The notes: a model not told the origin generated them from the letters alone. A stretch of DNA of 64,000 nt from Sphingomonadales bacterium 12-68-11 (GCA_002279825.1 NCCV01000003.1:489614-553613), one strand, 5' to 3'. Positions 1 through 9,380 are shown, counted from the stretch's first letter. A program made the numbers and translations.

Positions 1-448
1 CGTCCGAGATTCGCTCATCGGCGCCCATTTCGACCGGCGCCTCGAAGGTCTCGAATTCGACGAACTCGATATCGGTCTCCGGCTCGACTTGCGGGATCTC
101 CGGTTCGGCGAGGTTGTCCGGCCAGGCGACGTCGATTTCGGGCGCTTCGGCGAGCGGCGATTCGGCGTCGAGTTCGGGCACCGGCTCCACCGTCGTGGCG
201 CCGTCGGCGGATACGCCGCGCTCGGCCCAGCCTTCGGGATCGGCGACCGCTTCCGCCGGGATCAGGTCATCGAGCGTCGGCAGCGCTTCCTGCGCGGCTA
301 GCGAACTCGGGATGAGGGGCGAGACCAGTGCCGCGGACGCGGCCAGCGCCAGCACCAGGCCGCGCAAGCCGGTCCGCAAGCCGGGGACGCGATCAGGCGA
401 AGCGGTATTGCTGCTGGGCGCCGGGCACGAAGTCCTTGGCGGCCCCAT
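1..448 (-). CDS. TamA-like outer-membrane assembly protein, N-terminal fragment (partial)
   Basis: The leftward frame runs off the left edge. It encodes a hydrophobic signal segment ([12 protein letters not shown]) followed by [20 protein letters not shown] and an acidic, proline- and glutamate-rich linker. This N-terminus resembles what I recall of TamA/BamA-family (Omp85) proteins of sphingomonads, which help insert autotransporters and other outer-membrane proteins. Only the leader and linker are visible; no POTRA or barrel region is in the window, so the family call rests on N-terminal resemblance. The start is uncertain. The ATG at 448 lies inside the 3' end of the upstream ate gene (55-base overlap) and gives a long basic N-region. 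A TTG at 379 would give a more usual signal peptide. Neither has a clear ribosome binding site. Confidence 0.5.
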   Translation of the reverse strand, partial: MGPPRTSCPAPSSNTASPDRVPGLRTGLRGLVLALAASAALVSPLIPSSLAAQEALPTLDDLIPAEAVADPEGWAERGVSADGATTVEPVPELDAESPLAEAPEIDVAWPDNLAEPEIPQVEPETDIEFVEFETFEAPVEMGADERISD

Positions 449-1244
449 CCACGCCTTCGGTATCGTCACGCCGGGCAGCGCTGACGGCGGCGATGTAGCG
501 GGCCTGCTCGGCGTCGCCGAAGCGCTGCCAGCCGTGCGGGCCGAGGCGCTCGAGCGGCCGGAAGCGGACCTTGTATTGCATGCGCTGCGATCCCTCGACC
601 CAGTAGCCGAGGTAAACATAGGGCAGGCCCGCTTGCGCAGACCGCCGGATGTGATCGAGGATAATGAAATTACCAAGCCCCGTCCGCGTCTCATGATCCG
701 GGTCGTAGAAGCTGTAGATCATCGACAACCCGTCCCCCTGGCGATCGGAGAGGCAGGCGCCGACCAGGCGACCGGCCCCTCCATCGGGCGAGGGCTCTCT
801 GTATTCAATGACAAAGCTGGAAACGGCCGTGTGTTCCACCATGTCGGCGTAATCGACATCGTCCATCGCCGCCATGCCGCCGCCCGGGTGGCGGTTGGCG
901 AGGTAACGCTGCAGCAATTCGAACTGTTCCGGCGTCGCCCACGGGCGGCATTCGCTTACCACCAGATCGGAGTTGCGTTTGAGAATGCGCTTCTGGCCGG
1001 CCGAAGGTTCGAAGGCATTGGCGACGACGCGCACCGAGACGCAGGCGCGGCAGTCGAGGCAGCTCGGCCGATAGGCCACGGTCTGGCTGCGGCGGAAGCC
1101 GATCCGGCCGAGCGCATCGTTGAGCGATTCGGCGTGCGGACCCTTGAGCTCGGTAAACACCTTCCGCTCGGTCCGTCCGGGCAGATAGGGACACGGCGCA
1201 GGGCTCGTGACGAAAAATCGCGGAAAGCGGACGGGGGCCGTCAC
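393..1244 (-). CDS. ate: Arginyl/leucyl-tRNA–protein transferase (Ate/Bpt family)
   Basis: A 283-residue aminoacyl-tRNA–protein transferase. It would transfer an amino acid from tRNA to acidic N-termini in the cytosol and mark proteins for ClpS/ClpAP degradation (bacterial N-degron pathway). The N-terminal domain shows [16 protein letters not shown], and the [12 protein letters not shown] cysteine cluster follows about 50 residues later. The C-terminal domain (GNAT-like fold) contains [12 protein letters not shown] and [11 protein letters not shown], which are typical of the family. I chose the GTG at 1244 (protein starts [11 protein letters not shown]) because an AGAGGAA stretch precedes it and family proteins begin near here. 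The frame stays open another 33 codons upstream. Its end overlaps the possible start of the TamA-like gene. Confidence 0.9.
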   Translation of the reverse strand: MTAPVRFPRFFVTSPAPCPYLPGRTERKVFTELKGPHAESLNDALGRIGFRRSQTVAYRPSCLDCRACVSVRVVANAFEPSAGQKRILKRNSDLVVSECRPWATPEQFELLQRYLANRHPGGGMAAMDDVDYADMVEHTAVSSFVIEYREPSPDGGAGRLVGACLSDRQGDGLSMIYSFYDPDHETRTGLGNFIILDHIRRSAQAGLPYVYLGYWVEGSQRMQYKVRFRPLERLGPHGWQRFGDAEQARYIAAVSAARRDDTEGVDGAAKDFVPGAQQQYRFA

Positions 1245-1444
1245 GGGCGGGTCGTTCCTCTCTCCACCGGGTGTTGCGGGGCGATTACCATGCGCTGCAG
1301 GATAGGGTCCGGGGACCCCTGCGAGGAATAGTATTAACCACAAAATCGCCCGTGGGGAGCGGTATTTTCCACAGTGGCCCCGCCGGATTCCGCTTTCGCC
1401 CCGATCCGGGTCAGGTGGGGCCCGCGAGGCTTAACGGCGCGGGG

Positions 1445-2680
1445 TCAGTTGAGCTCGACCTGGCTGACCGCGTAGCCGCGCGCGCGCAGCGCCGCGACCA
1501 GCTTGTCGAGCTGGGCACGGTCGCGCGCTTCGCATTCGATGTCGGTGACGAGGCCCTTGGCCGGCAGGTCGGTGAAGATCCGCTGGTGGTAGATCTCGAG
1601 GATGTTGACGTTGTGCGCGGCGAACTCCTGCATTACCTTGAGCAGCGCACCCGGGCGGTCCTGCAGCGACAGCCGCAGCCGCGCGAGCCGGCCCGAGCGG
1701 GCGAGATCGCGCAGCAGCACGTTGGCGAGCAGCCGGGTGTCGATGTTGCCGCCGCACAGCACCAGGCCGACTTTCTTGCCGGCGAACCGCTCGCGGTGCG
1801 CAAGCACCGCCGCGAGGCCCGCCGCGCCGGCGCCTTCGACCACCGTCTTCTCGATCTGCAACAGCAGGCTGACCGCGCCTTCGAGATCGGCCTCGCTGAC
1901 CAGCACGATATCGTCGACCACTTGCGCGACCACGCGGCTGGTGAAGGCGCCCGGCTCCTTGACCGCGATGCCCTCGGCCAAGGTGTCGCCGCCGCACGGC
2001 AGCGCCGCACCTTTGATCTTGTCGTACATCGATGGGTAGAGCTGCGCCTGCACGCCGATGACTTCGAGCGCGGGGTTCTGCGCCTTGGCCACGGTGCCCA
2101 TGCCGCTGATCAGCCCGCCCCCGCCGATCGGCACCACCAGCGTTTCGATCCCCGGCGCATCGGCCAGCAGTTCGAGCGCGACAGTGCCCTGCCCGGCCGC
2201 GACGACCGGATCGTCGAACGGATGGACGAAAGTCAGCCCGAGCTGCTGCTCCATGCTGCGCGCGGTCTCGTAGGCATCGTCGAACGTCTCGCCTTCGAGC
2301 ACGACCTTGCCGCCGACGGCTTCGGTCTGGAGCACCTTCACCGTAGGCGTCGTTTTGGGCATGACGATCGTCACCGGCACGCCGAGGCGGGTGCCGTGGT
2401 ACGACAGGCCTTGCGCGTGGTTGCCCGCCGAGGCAGCGATCACGCCGCGGCTGCGCTGCTCGGCGTTGAGCTGCAGCAGCGCGTTGAGCGCGCCGCGCTC
2501 CTTATAAGCGGCGGTGAACTGCTGGTTCTCGAACTTGAGCCAGATCTCGGCGCCGGTGATCGCCGACAGCGTCTTGCTGTGCAGCGTCGGCGTGTGCACC
2601 ACCGCGCCGGCGATGCTGGCCGCGGCCGCTTCCACATCGGCCAGCGTCAGCTCGGCCTCGATCGTTTCGGTTCCCGTCAT
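1445..2680 (-). CDS. ilvA: Threonine dehydratase (PLP-dependent, with ACT domain)
   Basis: A 411-residue threonine ammonia-lyase that converts L-threonine to 2-oxobutanoate, the first step toward isoleucine. The PLP lysine sits in the FTAAYKERGALN motif near residue 60. SAGNHAQGL binds substrate carboxylate and PLP, and IGGGGLISG holds the phosphate. After about residue 330 there is an ACT regulatory domain (DRPGALLKVMQEF, then NVNILEIYH), as in the roughly 400-residue single-ACT form of the family. The start ATG at 2680 (MTGTETIEAEL) is preferred over longer in-frame starts because the preceding residues are basic and unlike the family. About 90 bases separate it from the divergent dehydrogenase gene, so that gap should hold both promoters. 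Confidence 0.93.
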   Translation of the reverse strand: MTGTETIEAELTLADVEAAAASIAGAVVHTPTLHSKTLSAITGAEIWLKFENQQFTAAYKERGALNALLQLNAEQRSRGVIAASAGNHAQGLSYHGTRLGVPVTIVMPKTTPTVKVLQTEAVGGKVVLEGETFDDAYETARSMEQQLGLTFVHPFDDPVVAAGQGTVALELLADAPGIETLVVPIGGGGLISGMGTVAKAQNPALEVIGVQAQLYPSMYDKIKGAALPCGGDTLAEGIAVKEPGAFTSRVVAQVVDDIVLVSEADLEGAVSLLLQIEKTVVEGAGAAGLAAVLAHRERFAGKKVGLVLCGGNIDTRLLANVLLRDLARSGRLARLRLSLQDRPGALLKVMQEFAAHNVNILEIYHQRIFTDLPAKGLVTDIECEARDRAQLDKLVAALRARGYAVSQVELN

Positions 2681-2771
2681 CGGCACAGGCGCTAACCGAA
2701 AAGCGCCGCGAAGGGAAATGGCGGGGCGCACGGCGATTGCTTTGCCCGGGCGAAGGCGGCAGGTGGCGGGC

Positions 2772-3659
2772 ATGAGCAAGCGCATCGCCTTTCTCGGCCT
2801 CGGCACGATGGGCGCGCCGATGGCCGGCCACCTCGCCCGCGCCGGGCACCGGGTCACCGTCTACAACCGCACCGCCGCCACGGCCGAAGCCTGGCTGGCG
2901 CGGCATGCCGGGCTCGGCGTGGCACTGGCCCTGACCCCGGCCGAAGCCGCGCAAAAGCAGGACGCGGTGCTGGCCTGCGTCGGCAACGATCGGGATCTGG
3001 AGGAGGTCGTGCTCGGCGAACGCGGCGCGCTGGCGGCGATGGAGCCGGGCGCGCTGTTCGTCGATCACACTACCGTATCGCCCGCCCTCGCCCGGAAGAT
3101 CGCGGACGTCGCCCAAGCGCGCGGATTGCTCGCACTCGACGCGCCGGTTTCGGGCGGGCAGGCGGGAGCGGAAAACGGCACGCTCTCGGTCATGGCCGGC
3201 GGTTCGGCCGAGGCCTTTGCCGCTGCAAGCCCGATCCTCGACGCGTTCTCTGCCCGGATTGTGCACATCGGCGCGGCCGGCGCGGGTCAGGCGGCCAAGG
3301 CGGTCAACCAGCTGTGCATCGCCGGAACGCTCGCCGGGCTCTCCGAAGGGCTGCGCTTCGCTCAAGCCAGCGGGCTCGATCTCGACCGGGTGCTCGAGGC
3401 GATCTCCGGCGGCGCCGCGCAGAGCTGGCAGATGGTCAACCGCTGGCCGACGATGGCCCGGGGCGAGTTCGACTTCGGCTTCGCGATCGACTGGATGCGC
3501 AAGGACCTCGCCATCGCGCTCGCCGATGCCAAAGCGCACGGCCTGCCGCTGCCGGTGGCGGACCTGGTCGACGGTTTCTACGCCGAGATCCAGGCCGCAG
3601 GCGGCGGGCGGCAGGATACCAGCGCGCTGGTGCGCCACTGGCCGGAGATTGCCCCGTGA
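2772..3659 (+). CDS. 3-hydroxyisobutyrate dehydrogenase-like NAD(P)-dependent oxidoreductase
   Basis: A 295-residue beta-hydroxyacid dehydrogenase. The N-terminal Rossmann motif is IAFLGLGTMGAPMAGHL, and the asparagine and arginine of VYNRT suggest NADP preference. The substrate motif appears as DAPVSGGQAGAENGTLSVM, and the catalytic-lysine helix as GAGQAAKAVNQL (lysine in QAAKAVNQ), all in family order. The C-terminal all-helical domain includes DFGFAIDWMRKDL. The length fits HIBADH, tartronate semialdehyde reductase and glyoxylate reductase relatives, so the true substrate is open. Its TGA overlaps the GTG of the following amidohydrolase (GTGA), suggesting a two-gene operon divergent from ilvA. 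Confidence 0.87.
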   Translation: MSKRIAFLGLGTMGAPMAGHLARAGHRVTVYNRTAATAEAWLARHAGLGVALALTPAEAAQKQDAVLACVGNDRDLEEVVLGERGALAAMEPGALFVDHTTVSPALARKIADVAQARGLLALDAPVSGGQAGAENGTLSVMAGGSAEAFAAASPILDAFSARIVHIGAAGAGQAAKAVNQLCIAGTLAGLSEGLRFAQASGLDLDRVLEAISGGAAQSWQMVNRWPTMARGEFDFGFAIDWMRKDLAIALADAKAHGLPLPVADLVDGFYAEIQAAGGGRQDTSALVRHWPEIAP

Positions 3660-5335
3660 AGCGCCTGCTCTGCGCCCTGCTGCTAGCCCTCTGTTCCGCG
3701 CCGGCGCTCGCCGACACGCTGATCGACAACATCAACGGCCTGTCGTTCGACCGCGACGGCAAAGTGACGCGCTTCAGCGCGATGATCGTCGGCGAGGACG
3801 GCAAGGTGGTCCGCACGCTCGACCGTTTCGAACGTCCGCCCCAGGTCGAGTTCCGCGAGAACGGCGAAGGCCGCACCGTCGTCCCCGGTTTCATCGACGC
3901 GCATGCGCACGTCATGGGCCTCGGCCTCGGCCAACTGGTGCTCGATCTGTCGGGCACGCGCTCGCTCCAGGAAGCCCAGGACAGGCTCGCCGCCTATGCC
4001 GCCGCGCATCCCGACCGCCCGTGGCTGATCGGACGCGGCTGGAACCAGGAACTGTGGGGCCTCGGCCGTTTCCCGACCGCCGCCGAACTCGACGCGGTGG
4101 TATCCGACCGGCCGGTCTGGCTCGAGCGGATCGACGGCCACGCCGGCTGGGCCAACAGCGCCGCGCTCGCCGCCGCCGGCGTTACCGCCGCGACCGCCGA
4201 CCCCGCAGGCGGCCGCATCGAGCGCCTGCCCGGCGGCCGCCAGCCCGCCGGGGTGTTCGTCGACGCCGCGGCCGAACTGGTCGGCTCCAAGGTCCCCCCG
4301 CCGCGCGCCGCCGACCGCGACCTGGCGCTGTTCGAAGCGCAGGATCTGCTGCTGCGCAACGGCGTGACCGCGGTTGCCGACATGGGCACCAGCATCGAGG
4401 ACTGGATGACCTTCCGCCGCGCCGGCGACGCGGACCGGTTGCGTCTGCGAATCATCGCCTACGCGGCGAGCGTGCCCGAGATGCTGCTGATCGGCGGCCA
4501 AGGCCCGACCCCGTGGCTCTACGACGACCGGCTCCGGCTGACCGGCATCAAGCTCTATCTGGATGGCGCGCTGGGCAGTCGCGGCGCGCTGCTCAAGGCG
4601 CCCTATGCCGACGACCCGCGCAACCGCGGGCTGGCGCTGACGAACGGCACGCAGCTTCGCAATCTGATGAGCCGCGCAGCGATGGATGGGTACCAGGTCG
4701 CGATCCACGCCATCGGCGATGCCGCCAACGACGAGGCGCTGCTGGCGATCGAGGAGCTCTCGGCCGACTACACGGGCGACCGCCGCTGGCGGATCGAGCA
4801 CGCGCAAGTGGTCGATCCCGCCGACATCGCGCGGTTCGGCCGGCACGGGATCGTCGCCTCGATGCAGCCGGTCCACCAGCCCTCCGACCGGCTGATGGCC
4901 GAAGCGCGGCTCGGCCCCGCGCGCCTCGCCGGCGCTTATGCCTGGCGCGCGCTACGCGATGCGGGGGCGTCGCTGGCGTTCGGCTCCGACGCGCCGGTCG
5001 AGGCGCCAGACGTCCTCGCCGGCATCGCCGCCGCGATCAGCCGCACCGACGCCGCCGGCCAGCCCGAAGGCGGATGGCTGCCAGAACAGCGCGTCAGCCG
5101 CGAGCAGGCGCTGGCCGCCTATACCGCGGGCGCCGCCTACGCCGGGTTCGCCGAAGGCCGCTTCGGCCGCCTCGCGCCCGGCGAACGCGCCGATTTCGTG
5201 GTGCTTGACGGCGACCCGCTGCAGGCCAACGCGCAAGAGCTGCGCCGCATCCGCGTGCTCGAAACCTGGATCGCCGGGGTGAAGGTCTACGATGCGGGCG
5301 GCCCGCCACCTGCCGCTGACGCACCGGGGCGCTAG
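3656..5335 (+). CDS. Secreted amidohydrolase (amidohydrolase family 3, YtcJ-like)
   Basis: A 559-residue metal-dependent hydrolase with a cleavable signal peptide (VKRLLCALLLALCSAPALA), so it acts in the periplasm. The metal-binding HxH is in FIDAHAHVMG near residue 80. Later motifs are ADMGTS, the KLYLDGALGSRGALL region, VAIHAIGDAAND, RIEHAQVV and FGSDAPVE, the order seen in amidohydrolase family 3 enzymes. The C-terminus (ARLAPGERADFVVLDGDPL in related form here as RLAPGERADFVVL) restores the beta-sandwich. The GTG at 3656 was chosen because it directly precedes the signal peptide and couples to the upstream stop. Substrate is unknown. The gene ends three bases before the convergent tatC. 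Confidence 0.85.
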   Translation: MKRLLCALLLALCSAPALADTLIDNINGLSFDRDGKVTRFSAMIVGEDGKVVRTLDRFERPPQVEFRENGEGRTVVPGFIDAHAHVMGLGLGQLVLDLSGTRSLQEAQDRLAAYAAAHPDRPWLIGRGWNQELWGLGRFPTAAELDAVVSDRPVWLERIDGHAGWANSAALAAAGVTAATADPAGGRIERLPGGRQPAGVFVDAAAELVGSKVPPPRAADRDLALFEAQDLLLRNGVTAVADMGTSIEDWMTFRRAGDADRLRLRIIAYAASVPEMLLIGGQGPTPWLYDDRLRLTGIKLYLDGALGSRGALLKAPYADDPRNRGLALTNGTQLRNLMSRAAMDGYQVAIHAIGDAANDEALLAIEELSADYTGDRRWRIEHAQVVDPADIARFGRHGIVASMQPVHQPSDRLMAEARLGPARLAGAYAWRALRDAGASLAFGSDAPVEAPDVLAGIAAAISRTDAAGQPEGGWLPEQRVSREQALAAYTAGAAYAGFAEGRFGRLAPGERADFVVLDGDPLQANAQELRRIRVLETWIAGVKVYDAGGPPPAADAPGR

Positions 5336-5338
5336 GGT

Positions 5339-6154
5339 CTAGACAGTCTGTTCGGGCTTAGTCGCGGCCGACACGTCATCGGTCTCTTCCTCGTCCCGCG
5401 CGCCCATCTTGTCCGCCGGGCGCATCAGCAGCAGCGAAATCTCGAACAGGATCACCAGCGGAATCGCCAGGATCAGCTGCGAGATCACGTCGGGCGGAGT
5501 CACGACCGCGGCGACGATGAAGATGCCGACGATCACGTAGCGGCGCGCGGTGGTCATCTGCTCGCGGCTGACGATGCCCGCGCGGTTGAGCAGCAGCAGC
5601 AGCACCGGCAGCAGGAAGCTGATCCCGAACGCCAGGATCAGGTGCATCACCAGCGTCAGGTAGTCGCCCATCGCCGGCAGCGCTTCTTGGGGAATGCCCG
5701 CAGTCATGCCCTCGAAGCCGAGCAGGAAGGTGAACATCGTCGGCATGACCACGAAATAGGCGAGGCTCGCCCCCGCCGTGAACAACACCGGCGTGGCCAG
5801 CAGGAACGGCAGGAAGGCCTTCTTTTCCTTGGCATAGAGGCCCGGGGCGACGAACTGCCACAACTGGTTGGCGATGATCGGGAAGCTGACCACGAAGGCC
5901 GCGAACAGCGCCACCTGGATCTCGACGAAGAACGCTTCGTAGAGCTTGGTATAGACCAGCCGGCCCTCGCCCGCGGGAAACGCCTGCGCGAGCGGCCGGA
6001 CCAGCAGCGCGAAAATGTCGGCGGCGAAATAGAAGCACCCCGCGAACGCCACGCCGAGCGTGATCACGCACCGGAAGAGCCGGTTCCTCAGCTCGATCAG
6101 ATGATCGAGCAGCGGAGCCTGGGTCTGGTCGAGGTCCTTAAGCTTTAGCGGCAT
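5339..6154 (-). CDS. tatC: Twin-arginine translocase subunit TatC
   Basis: A 271-residue multispanning membrane protein, the receptor for twin-arginine signal peptides on folded proteins. It begins LLDHLIELRNRLFRC, the signature N-terminal region of TatC, and contains FVVSFPIIANQLWQFVAPGL and later FGISFLLPVLLLLL. Six hydrophobic segments are apparent. The C-terminal tail is charged (DEEETDDV). The ATG at 6154 overlaps the 3' end of tatB by 17 bases, consistent with translational coupling in a tatA–tatB–tatC operon that continues from scpA–scpB and nagZ. Confidence 0.96.
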   Translation of the reverse strand: MPLKLKDLDQTQAPLLDHLIELRNRLFRCVITLGVAFAGCFYFAADIFALLVRPLAQAFPAGEGRLVYTKLYEAFFVEIQVALFAAFVVSFPIIANQLWQFVAPGLYAKEKKAFLPFLLATPVLFTAGASLAYFVVMPTMFTFLLGFEGMTAGIPQEALPAMGDYLTLVMHLILAFGISFLLPVLLLLLNRAGIVSREQMTTARRYVIVGIFIVAAVVTPPDVISQLILAIPLVILFEISLLLMRPADKMGARDEEETDDVSAATKPEQTV

Positions 6155-6581
6155 CGGGCGGGCCCAGCTTGGGATCGGTGTCGCCATCGGGCGCGGGCGG
6201 ATCGGGCACGAACGGCATGTCGCGATACTCGTCCGGATTGTCCTGCAGGATCGCCCGGCTTTCGGCCGTGGCCGGAGCCGGCAGCGGGGCGGGAAGCGGC
6301 GGCGGCGGATAGGCGCCGGTCGGCTCGGGCTCGCCAGGGCCGCCGTTCGGATGCTCGCGCATGACCCGCTCGTTCTGCTCGGCCCACTTCTTCTCGAGCT
6401 CCTCCATCTCCGCCTCGCGGATCATGGTGTCGAGCCCGGCGCGGAAATGCCCCGAGATCTTGCGCATCTTCCCGATCCACTTGCCCGCGGTGCGCAGCGC
6501 CAGCGGCAAATCCTTCGGACCGATGACCAGCACCGCCACGACGACAATGAGCAGCAGCTCGCTGGGACCGATATCGAACAT
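6138..6581 (-). CDS. tatB: Twin-arginine translocase subunit TatB
   Basis: A 147-residue protein with the TatB N-terminus MFDIGPSELLLIVVVAVLVI, one membrane helix followed by a GPKDLPLALR hinge and an amphipathic helix. A long charged and then proline-rich tail (PPPPLPAPLPAPA) follows. It partners with TatC in binding Tat substrates. The Glu in IGPSELLL is the conserved membrane glutamate of TatB. It starts 31 bases after the tatA stop and overlaps tatC. Confidence 0.95.
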   Translation of the reverse strand: MFDIGPSELLLIVVVAVLVIGPKDLPLALRTAGKWIGKMRKISGHFRAGLDTMIREAEMEELEKKWAEQNERVMREHPNGGPGEPEPTGAYPPPPLPAPLPAPATAESRAILQDNPDEYRDMPFVPDPPAPDGDTDPKLGPPDAAKA

Positions 6582-6612
6582 GCATCAATGCCCCGAAGGG
6601 CTCCCTGGCGCG

Positions 6613-6834
6613 TCAGCCGGCCGGCTTGTCGGCGGCGGGCCTAGGCTCGGCGGGCTTTGCCTCGGCAATAGCGGCTTCGAACCGCGACGCCGCTGACCCT
6701 TCGTCATCGAGGCCCCGGCGGAAGCTTTTCACGCCCTTGCCAATATCGCCCATAAAGTCGCTGATCCGGCCGCGCCCGAACAGCACGACGAGCACCAGCA
6801 GGATGATCACAATCTGGAACGGACCCAGACTCAT
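6613..6834 (-). CDS. tatA: Twin-arginine translocase subunit TatA
   Basis: A 73-residue pore-forming subunit. One N-terminal helix (FQIVIILLVLVVLFG) is followed by the FGRGRISDFMGDIGKGVKSF amphipathic helix typical of TatA, with the conserved FG hinge. The tail is short, charged and alanine-rich. It follows scpB by 33 bases and precedes tatB in the same direction. The length is normal for TatA/E. Confidence 0.96.
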   Translation of the reverse strand: MSLGPFQIVIILLVLVVLFGRGRISDFMGDIGKGVKSFRRGLDDEGSAASRFEAAIAEAKPAEPRPAADKPAG

Positions 6835-6867
6835 GGAAAATCTCCGGATAACGCCGAAAGAGCGAGT

Positions 6868-7485
6868 CTAGGCGCTTTCCTCGGGGTTTTCCAGCGCCGC
6901 CTTGGCCGCCCGGTCTTCCGCAGCGCCCGCCTCGGCGAGCTCCAGGTAAGCGTCCTCGACCGCATCGAGCAGCCCGGCGGCCTTGAGTTCATCGATGCCC
7001 GGCAGGTCCTTGCGGCTGGCGAGCCCGAAATGGCTCAGGAACTCGGGCGTGGTGGCGTAGATCACCGGCCGGCCGGGCACTTCGCGCCGCCCCGCCGCGC
7101 GCACCCAGCCAGCCTCCATCAGCACGTCGAGCGTGCCCGAACTGGTCTGGACGCCGCGAATCGCCTCGATCTCGGCGCGGCTGACCGGCTCGTGATAGGC
7201 CACGATCGCCAGCACTTCGGTGGCCGCGCGGCTCAGCTTGCGGACCTGCTCGTGCTCGCGGCGGAGGAGATGCGCGAGATCCGGGGCGGTCTGGAACTGC
7301 CAGCGCTTGCCGCGCTCGACCAGCCGAACCCCGCGCGTCTCGTAGTGCGCCGCGAGGCCGCGCAGCGCCTCGCGCACCTCGGCCCCGCCAAGCCGCTCGG
7401 CCAGAGCCTCGGCCGTCAACGGCTCCTCGGCGGCGAACAGCAAGGCCTCGAGCGCGCGGGCGAGATCGTCGGGTGCCTCGCTCAT
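6868..7485 (-). CDS. scpB: Segregation and condensation protein B
   Basis: A 205-residue winged-helix protein that joins ScpA and Smc in the bacterial condensin complex. The N-terminal ALEALLFAAEEPLTAEALAE and the later LAIVAYHEPVSRAEIEAIRG and GVQTSSGTLDVLMEAGWV are the characteristic ScpB motifs. YATTPEFLSHFGL is also conserved. Its first codon overlaps the scpA stop by four bases, so the two are probably translated together. Confidence 0.95.
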   Translation of the reverse strand: MSEAPDDLARALEALLFAAEEPLTAEALAERLGGAEVREALRGLAAHYETRGVRLVERGKRWQFQTAPDLAHLLRREHEQVRKLSRAATEVLAIVAYHEPVSRAEIEAIRGVQTSSGTLDVLMEAGWVRAAGRREVPGRPVIYATTPEFLSHFGLASRKDLPGIDELKAAGLLDAVEDAYLELAEAGAAEDRAAKAALENPEESA

Positions 7486-8294
7486 CCCGCTACCTGGCGC
7501 AGGTGGAGCGGCCCGAAAGCCTCCTCCTGCCGAAGTTCCGCCCTTCCCAGCCGGGCCAGCTCAAGCGCGGCGACGAAGCTCGAAGCGAGCACCGAACGGC
7601 GCAGGCGCGGATCCGTTCCTTCGCCGGCAGTGGGAAGAAAATCGCGCAGCTCCATCCAGTCGAGCCGGACGCCGAGCATCGCCGAGACCCGCTCGATCGC
7701 CGAATCGAGCGTCATGACCAGGCGGTCGCGGACCATGTGGACGACCGGCTCATTGCGCACTTTGACCTGGCCATAGGCCGAAACCAGCGCGAACCAGTCG
7801 CACTGCCAAGCGTTGCGGCGATCGACCTTGAGCCCCTCCGGCGCGCCGCGCACGAACACGTCGCGGCCGAGGCGGTCCCGCGCCAGCAGCCGCGCCGCCG
7901 CCTCGCGCATCGCGCCCAGGCGTTGCAGCCGCAACTGCAGGCGCAGCGCCAGCTCCTCGGGCCCGGGCTGCTCCTGTTCTTCCTTGGGCAGCAGCAGCGC
8001 CGACTTGAGGTAAGCGAGCCACGCGGCCATCACCAGGTAGTCGGCCGCGATCTCCAGCCGCAGCGCTCCCGCCCGCTCGATGTAGACCAGGTACTGATCG
8101 ACCAGCGCCAGGATCGAGATCGCCTTGAGATCGACTTTCTGGCGCCGCGCCAGGTCGAGCAGCAGATCGAGCGGCCCCTCCCACCCGTCGAGTTCAAGAT
8201 AGAGCGCGGCGTCGGGCGCCGGCGCGGCGGCGGGGCCTTCCCACGCTTCGCCCGGCACGGCATCGCGCGCGAAGAGCAGGCCGTCCTCGGTCAT
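7482..8294 (-). CDS. scpA: Segregation and condensation protein A
   Basis: A 270-residue kleisin subunit of the Smc–ScpA–ScpB condensin. The diagnostic N-terminal stretch is WEGPLDLLLDLARRQKVDL, followed by ISILALVDQYLVYI and AADYLVMAAWLAYLKSALLL. The C-terminal winged-helix part that binds the Smc head is present. It overlaps the nagZ stop and the scpB start by four bases each, giving a tight nagZ–scpA–scpB unit. Confidence 0.95.
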   Translation of the reverse strand: MTEDGLLFARDAVPGEAWEGPAAAPAPDAALYLELDGWEGPLDLLLDLARRQKVDLKAISILALVDQYLVYIERAGALRLEIAADYLVMAAWLAYLKSALLLPKEEQEQPGPEELALRLQLRLQRLGAMREAAARLLARDRLGRDVFVRGAPEGLKVDRRNAWQCDWFALVSAYGQVKVRNEPVVHMVRDRLVMTLDSAIERVSAMLGVRLDWMELRDFLPTAGEGTDPRLRRSVLASSFVAALELARLGRAELRQEEAFGPLHLRQVAG

Positions 8295-9301
8295 GCCTGA
8301 GCCACCAAATCGAGCAGCCGGTCGCGCTTGGCGAGCAGCGCGGCCTGATCGCCGGACGGCCGGCCGGTGAGGTCGAGCGCGCGCTCGAGCCGCGCGCTGG
8401 CGGCCTCGGTGATCGGCGGCAAGCGCTGCGCGATTCCGGTCATGTCGGCCATCTTCGCCCAGCAGTTGAGCACCAGGTCACACCCCGCCGCGATAGCGCG
8501 CTCGGACCGTTCGGGCACCGTGCCGTCGAGCGCTTCCATGTCGATGTCGTCGGTCAGCAACAGGCCGGCAAAACCGATCCGCTTGCGGATAATCTCACCC
8601 ACCACGAAGGGCGACAGCGTACCGGGATTGTCCGCGTCCCAGGCCGTGTAGCAAACGTGCGCGGTCATCGCGATCGGCGCGCTCGCCAATATCCGGAAGG
8701 GTTCGAGATCGATCTCCAGCTCGGCCTCGCTGGCGGTCACGGTCGGCAGTTCCTTGTGGCTGTCGGCGCCCGCACGGCCGTGGCCTGGCATGTGCTTGAC
8801 GCACCCCGTGACACCCGCGCGCGCCAGCCCATCGAGGATCGCGCGGCCCAGCGCCGCGACCTGCATCGGCTCGCTGCCGAGCGCGCGGTCGCCGATCACG
8901 TCGTGCGCGCCCGGCTGGCGCACGTCGAGCAGCGGCAGGTAATCGACGCTGATCCCGGCTTCGGCGAGATCGAGCCCGAGCGCTTCGGCATTGGCCCGCG
9001 CCGCCTCGATCGCGCTCGCCGGCGCCAGGTCCCATAGCCGCGCGAAGGCCTCGCCCGGCGGGAACGCTAACCATTCGGGCGGCTTCATCCGCGCCACCCG
9101 GCCGCCCTCCTGGTCGATCGAGACCAGCAGCCGCTCGCGGCCGTGGATCGCGCGCAGTTCGTCGGTCAGCGCGCGCAGTTGCGCGCGGTTCTCCACGTTG
9201 CGGCCGAACAGGATGTAGCCGGCCGGATCGGCCTCGCGAAAGAACGCGCGCTCGTCGGCGCTAAGCACCGGGCCGGCCAGACCGAAGATCGCGGGCGTCA
9301 T
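8291..9301 (-). CDS. nagZ: Beta-N-acetylhexosaminidase (glycoside hydrolase family 3)
   Basis: A 336-residue family 3 glycosidase that removes GlcNAc from anhydro-muropeptides in cytosolic peptidoglycan recycling. VSIDQEGGRVARMKPP near residue 75, CVKHMPGHGRAGADSHKELP near 160 (catalytic His loop) and LTDDIDMEAL near 235 (the nucleophile Asp in DDI/DM) are the NagZ signatures. No signal peptide is present. The ATG at 9301 fits the family N-terminus (MTPAIFGLAG). In related genomes a SPOR-domain gene usually lies directly upstream; here phoD and a TonB receptor intervene. Confidence 0.93.
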   Translation of the reverse strand: MTPAIFGLAGPVLSADERAFFREADPAGYILFGRNVENRAQLRALTDELRAIHGRERLLVSIDQEGGRVARMKPPEWLAFPPGEAFARLWDLAPASAIEAARANAEALGLDLAEAGISVDYLPLLDVRQPGAHDVIGDRALGSEPMQVAALGRAILDGLARAGVTGCVKHMPGHGRAGADSHKELPTVTASEAELEIDLEPFRILASAPIAMTAHVCYTAWDADNPGTLSPFVVGEIIRKRIGFAGLLLTDDIDMEALDGTVPERSERAIAAGCDLVLNCWAKMADMTGIAQRLPPITEAASARLERALDLTGRPSGDQAALLAKRDRLLDLVAQA

Positions 9302-9380
9302 CGGCCGAAAAGTCGCAGGAATCCCCCGGCCGGGCAAGCGCGCCCGATGCAGCGGTGTGGACAGTAACCGCGCCGCGCCG

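Noticed and set aside
1340..1375. DnaA-box-like words (TTTTCCACA, TTAACCACA) between ate and ilvA, as a possible replication origin
   Set aside because: Only two imperfect matches to TTATNCACA, no AT-rich unwinding region and no origin-linked genes nearby.
1271..2695. Long plus-strand frame opposite ilvA
   Set aside because: Shadow frame rich in Arg, His and Gln; ilvA has all family motifs.
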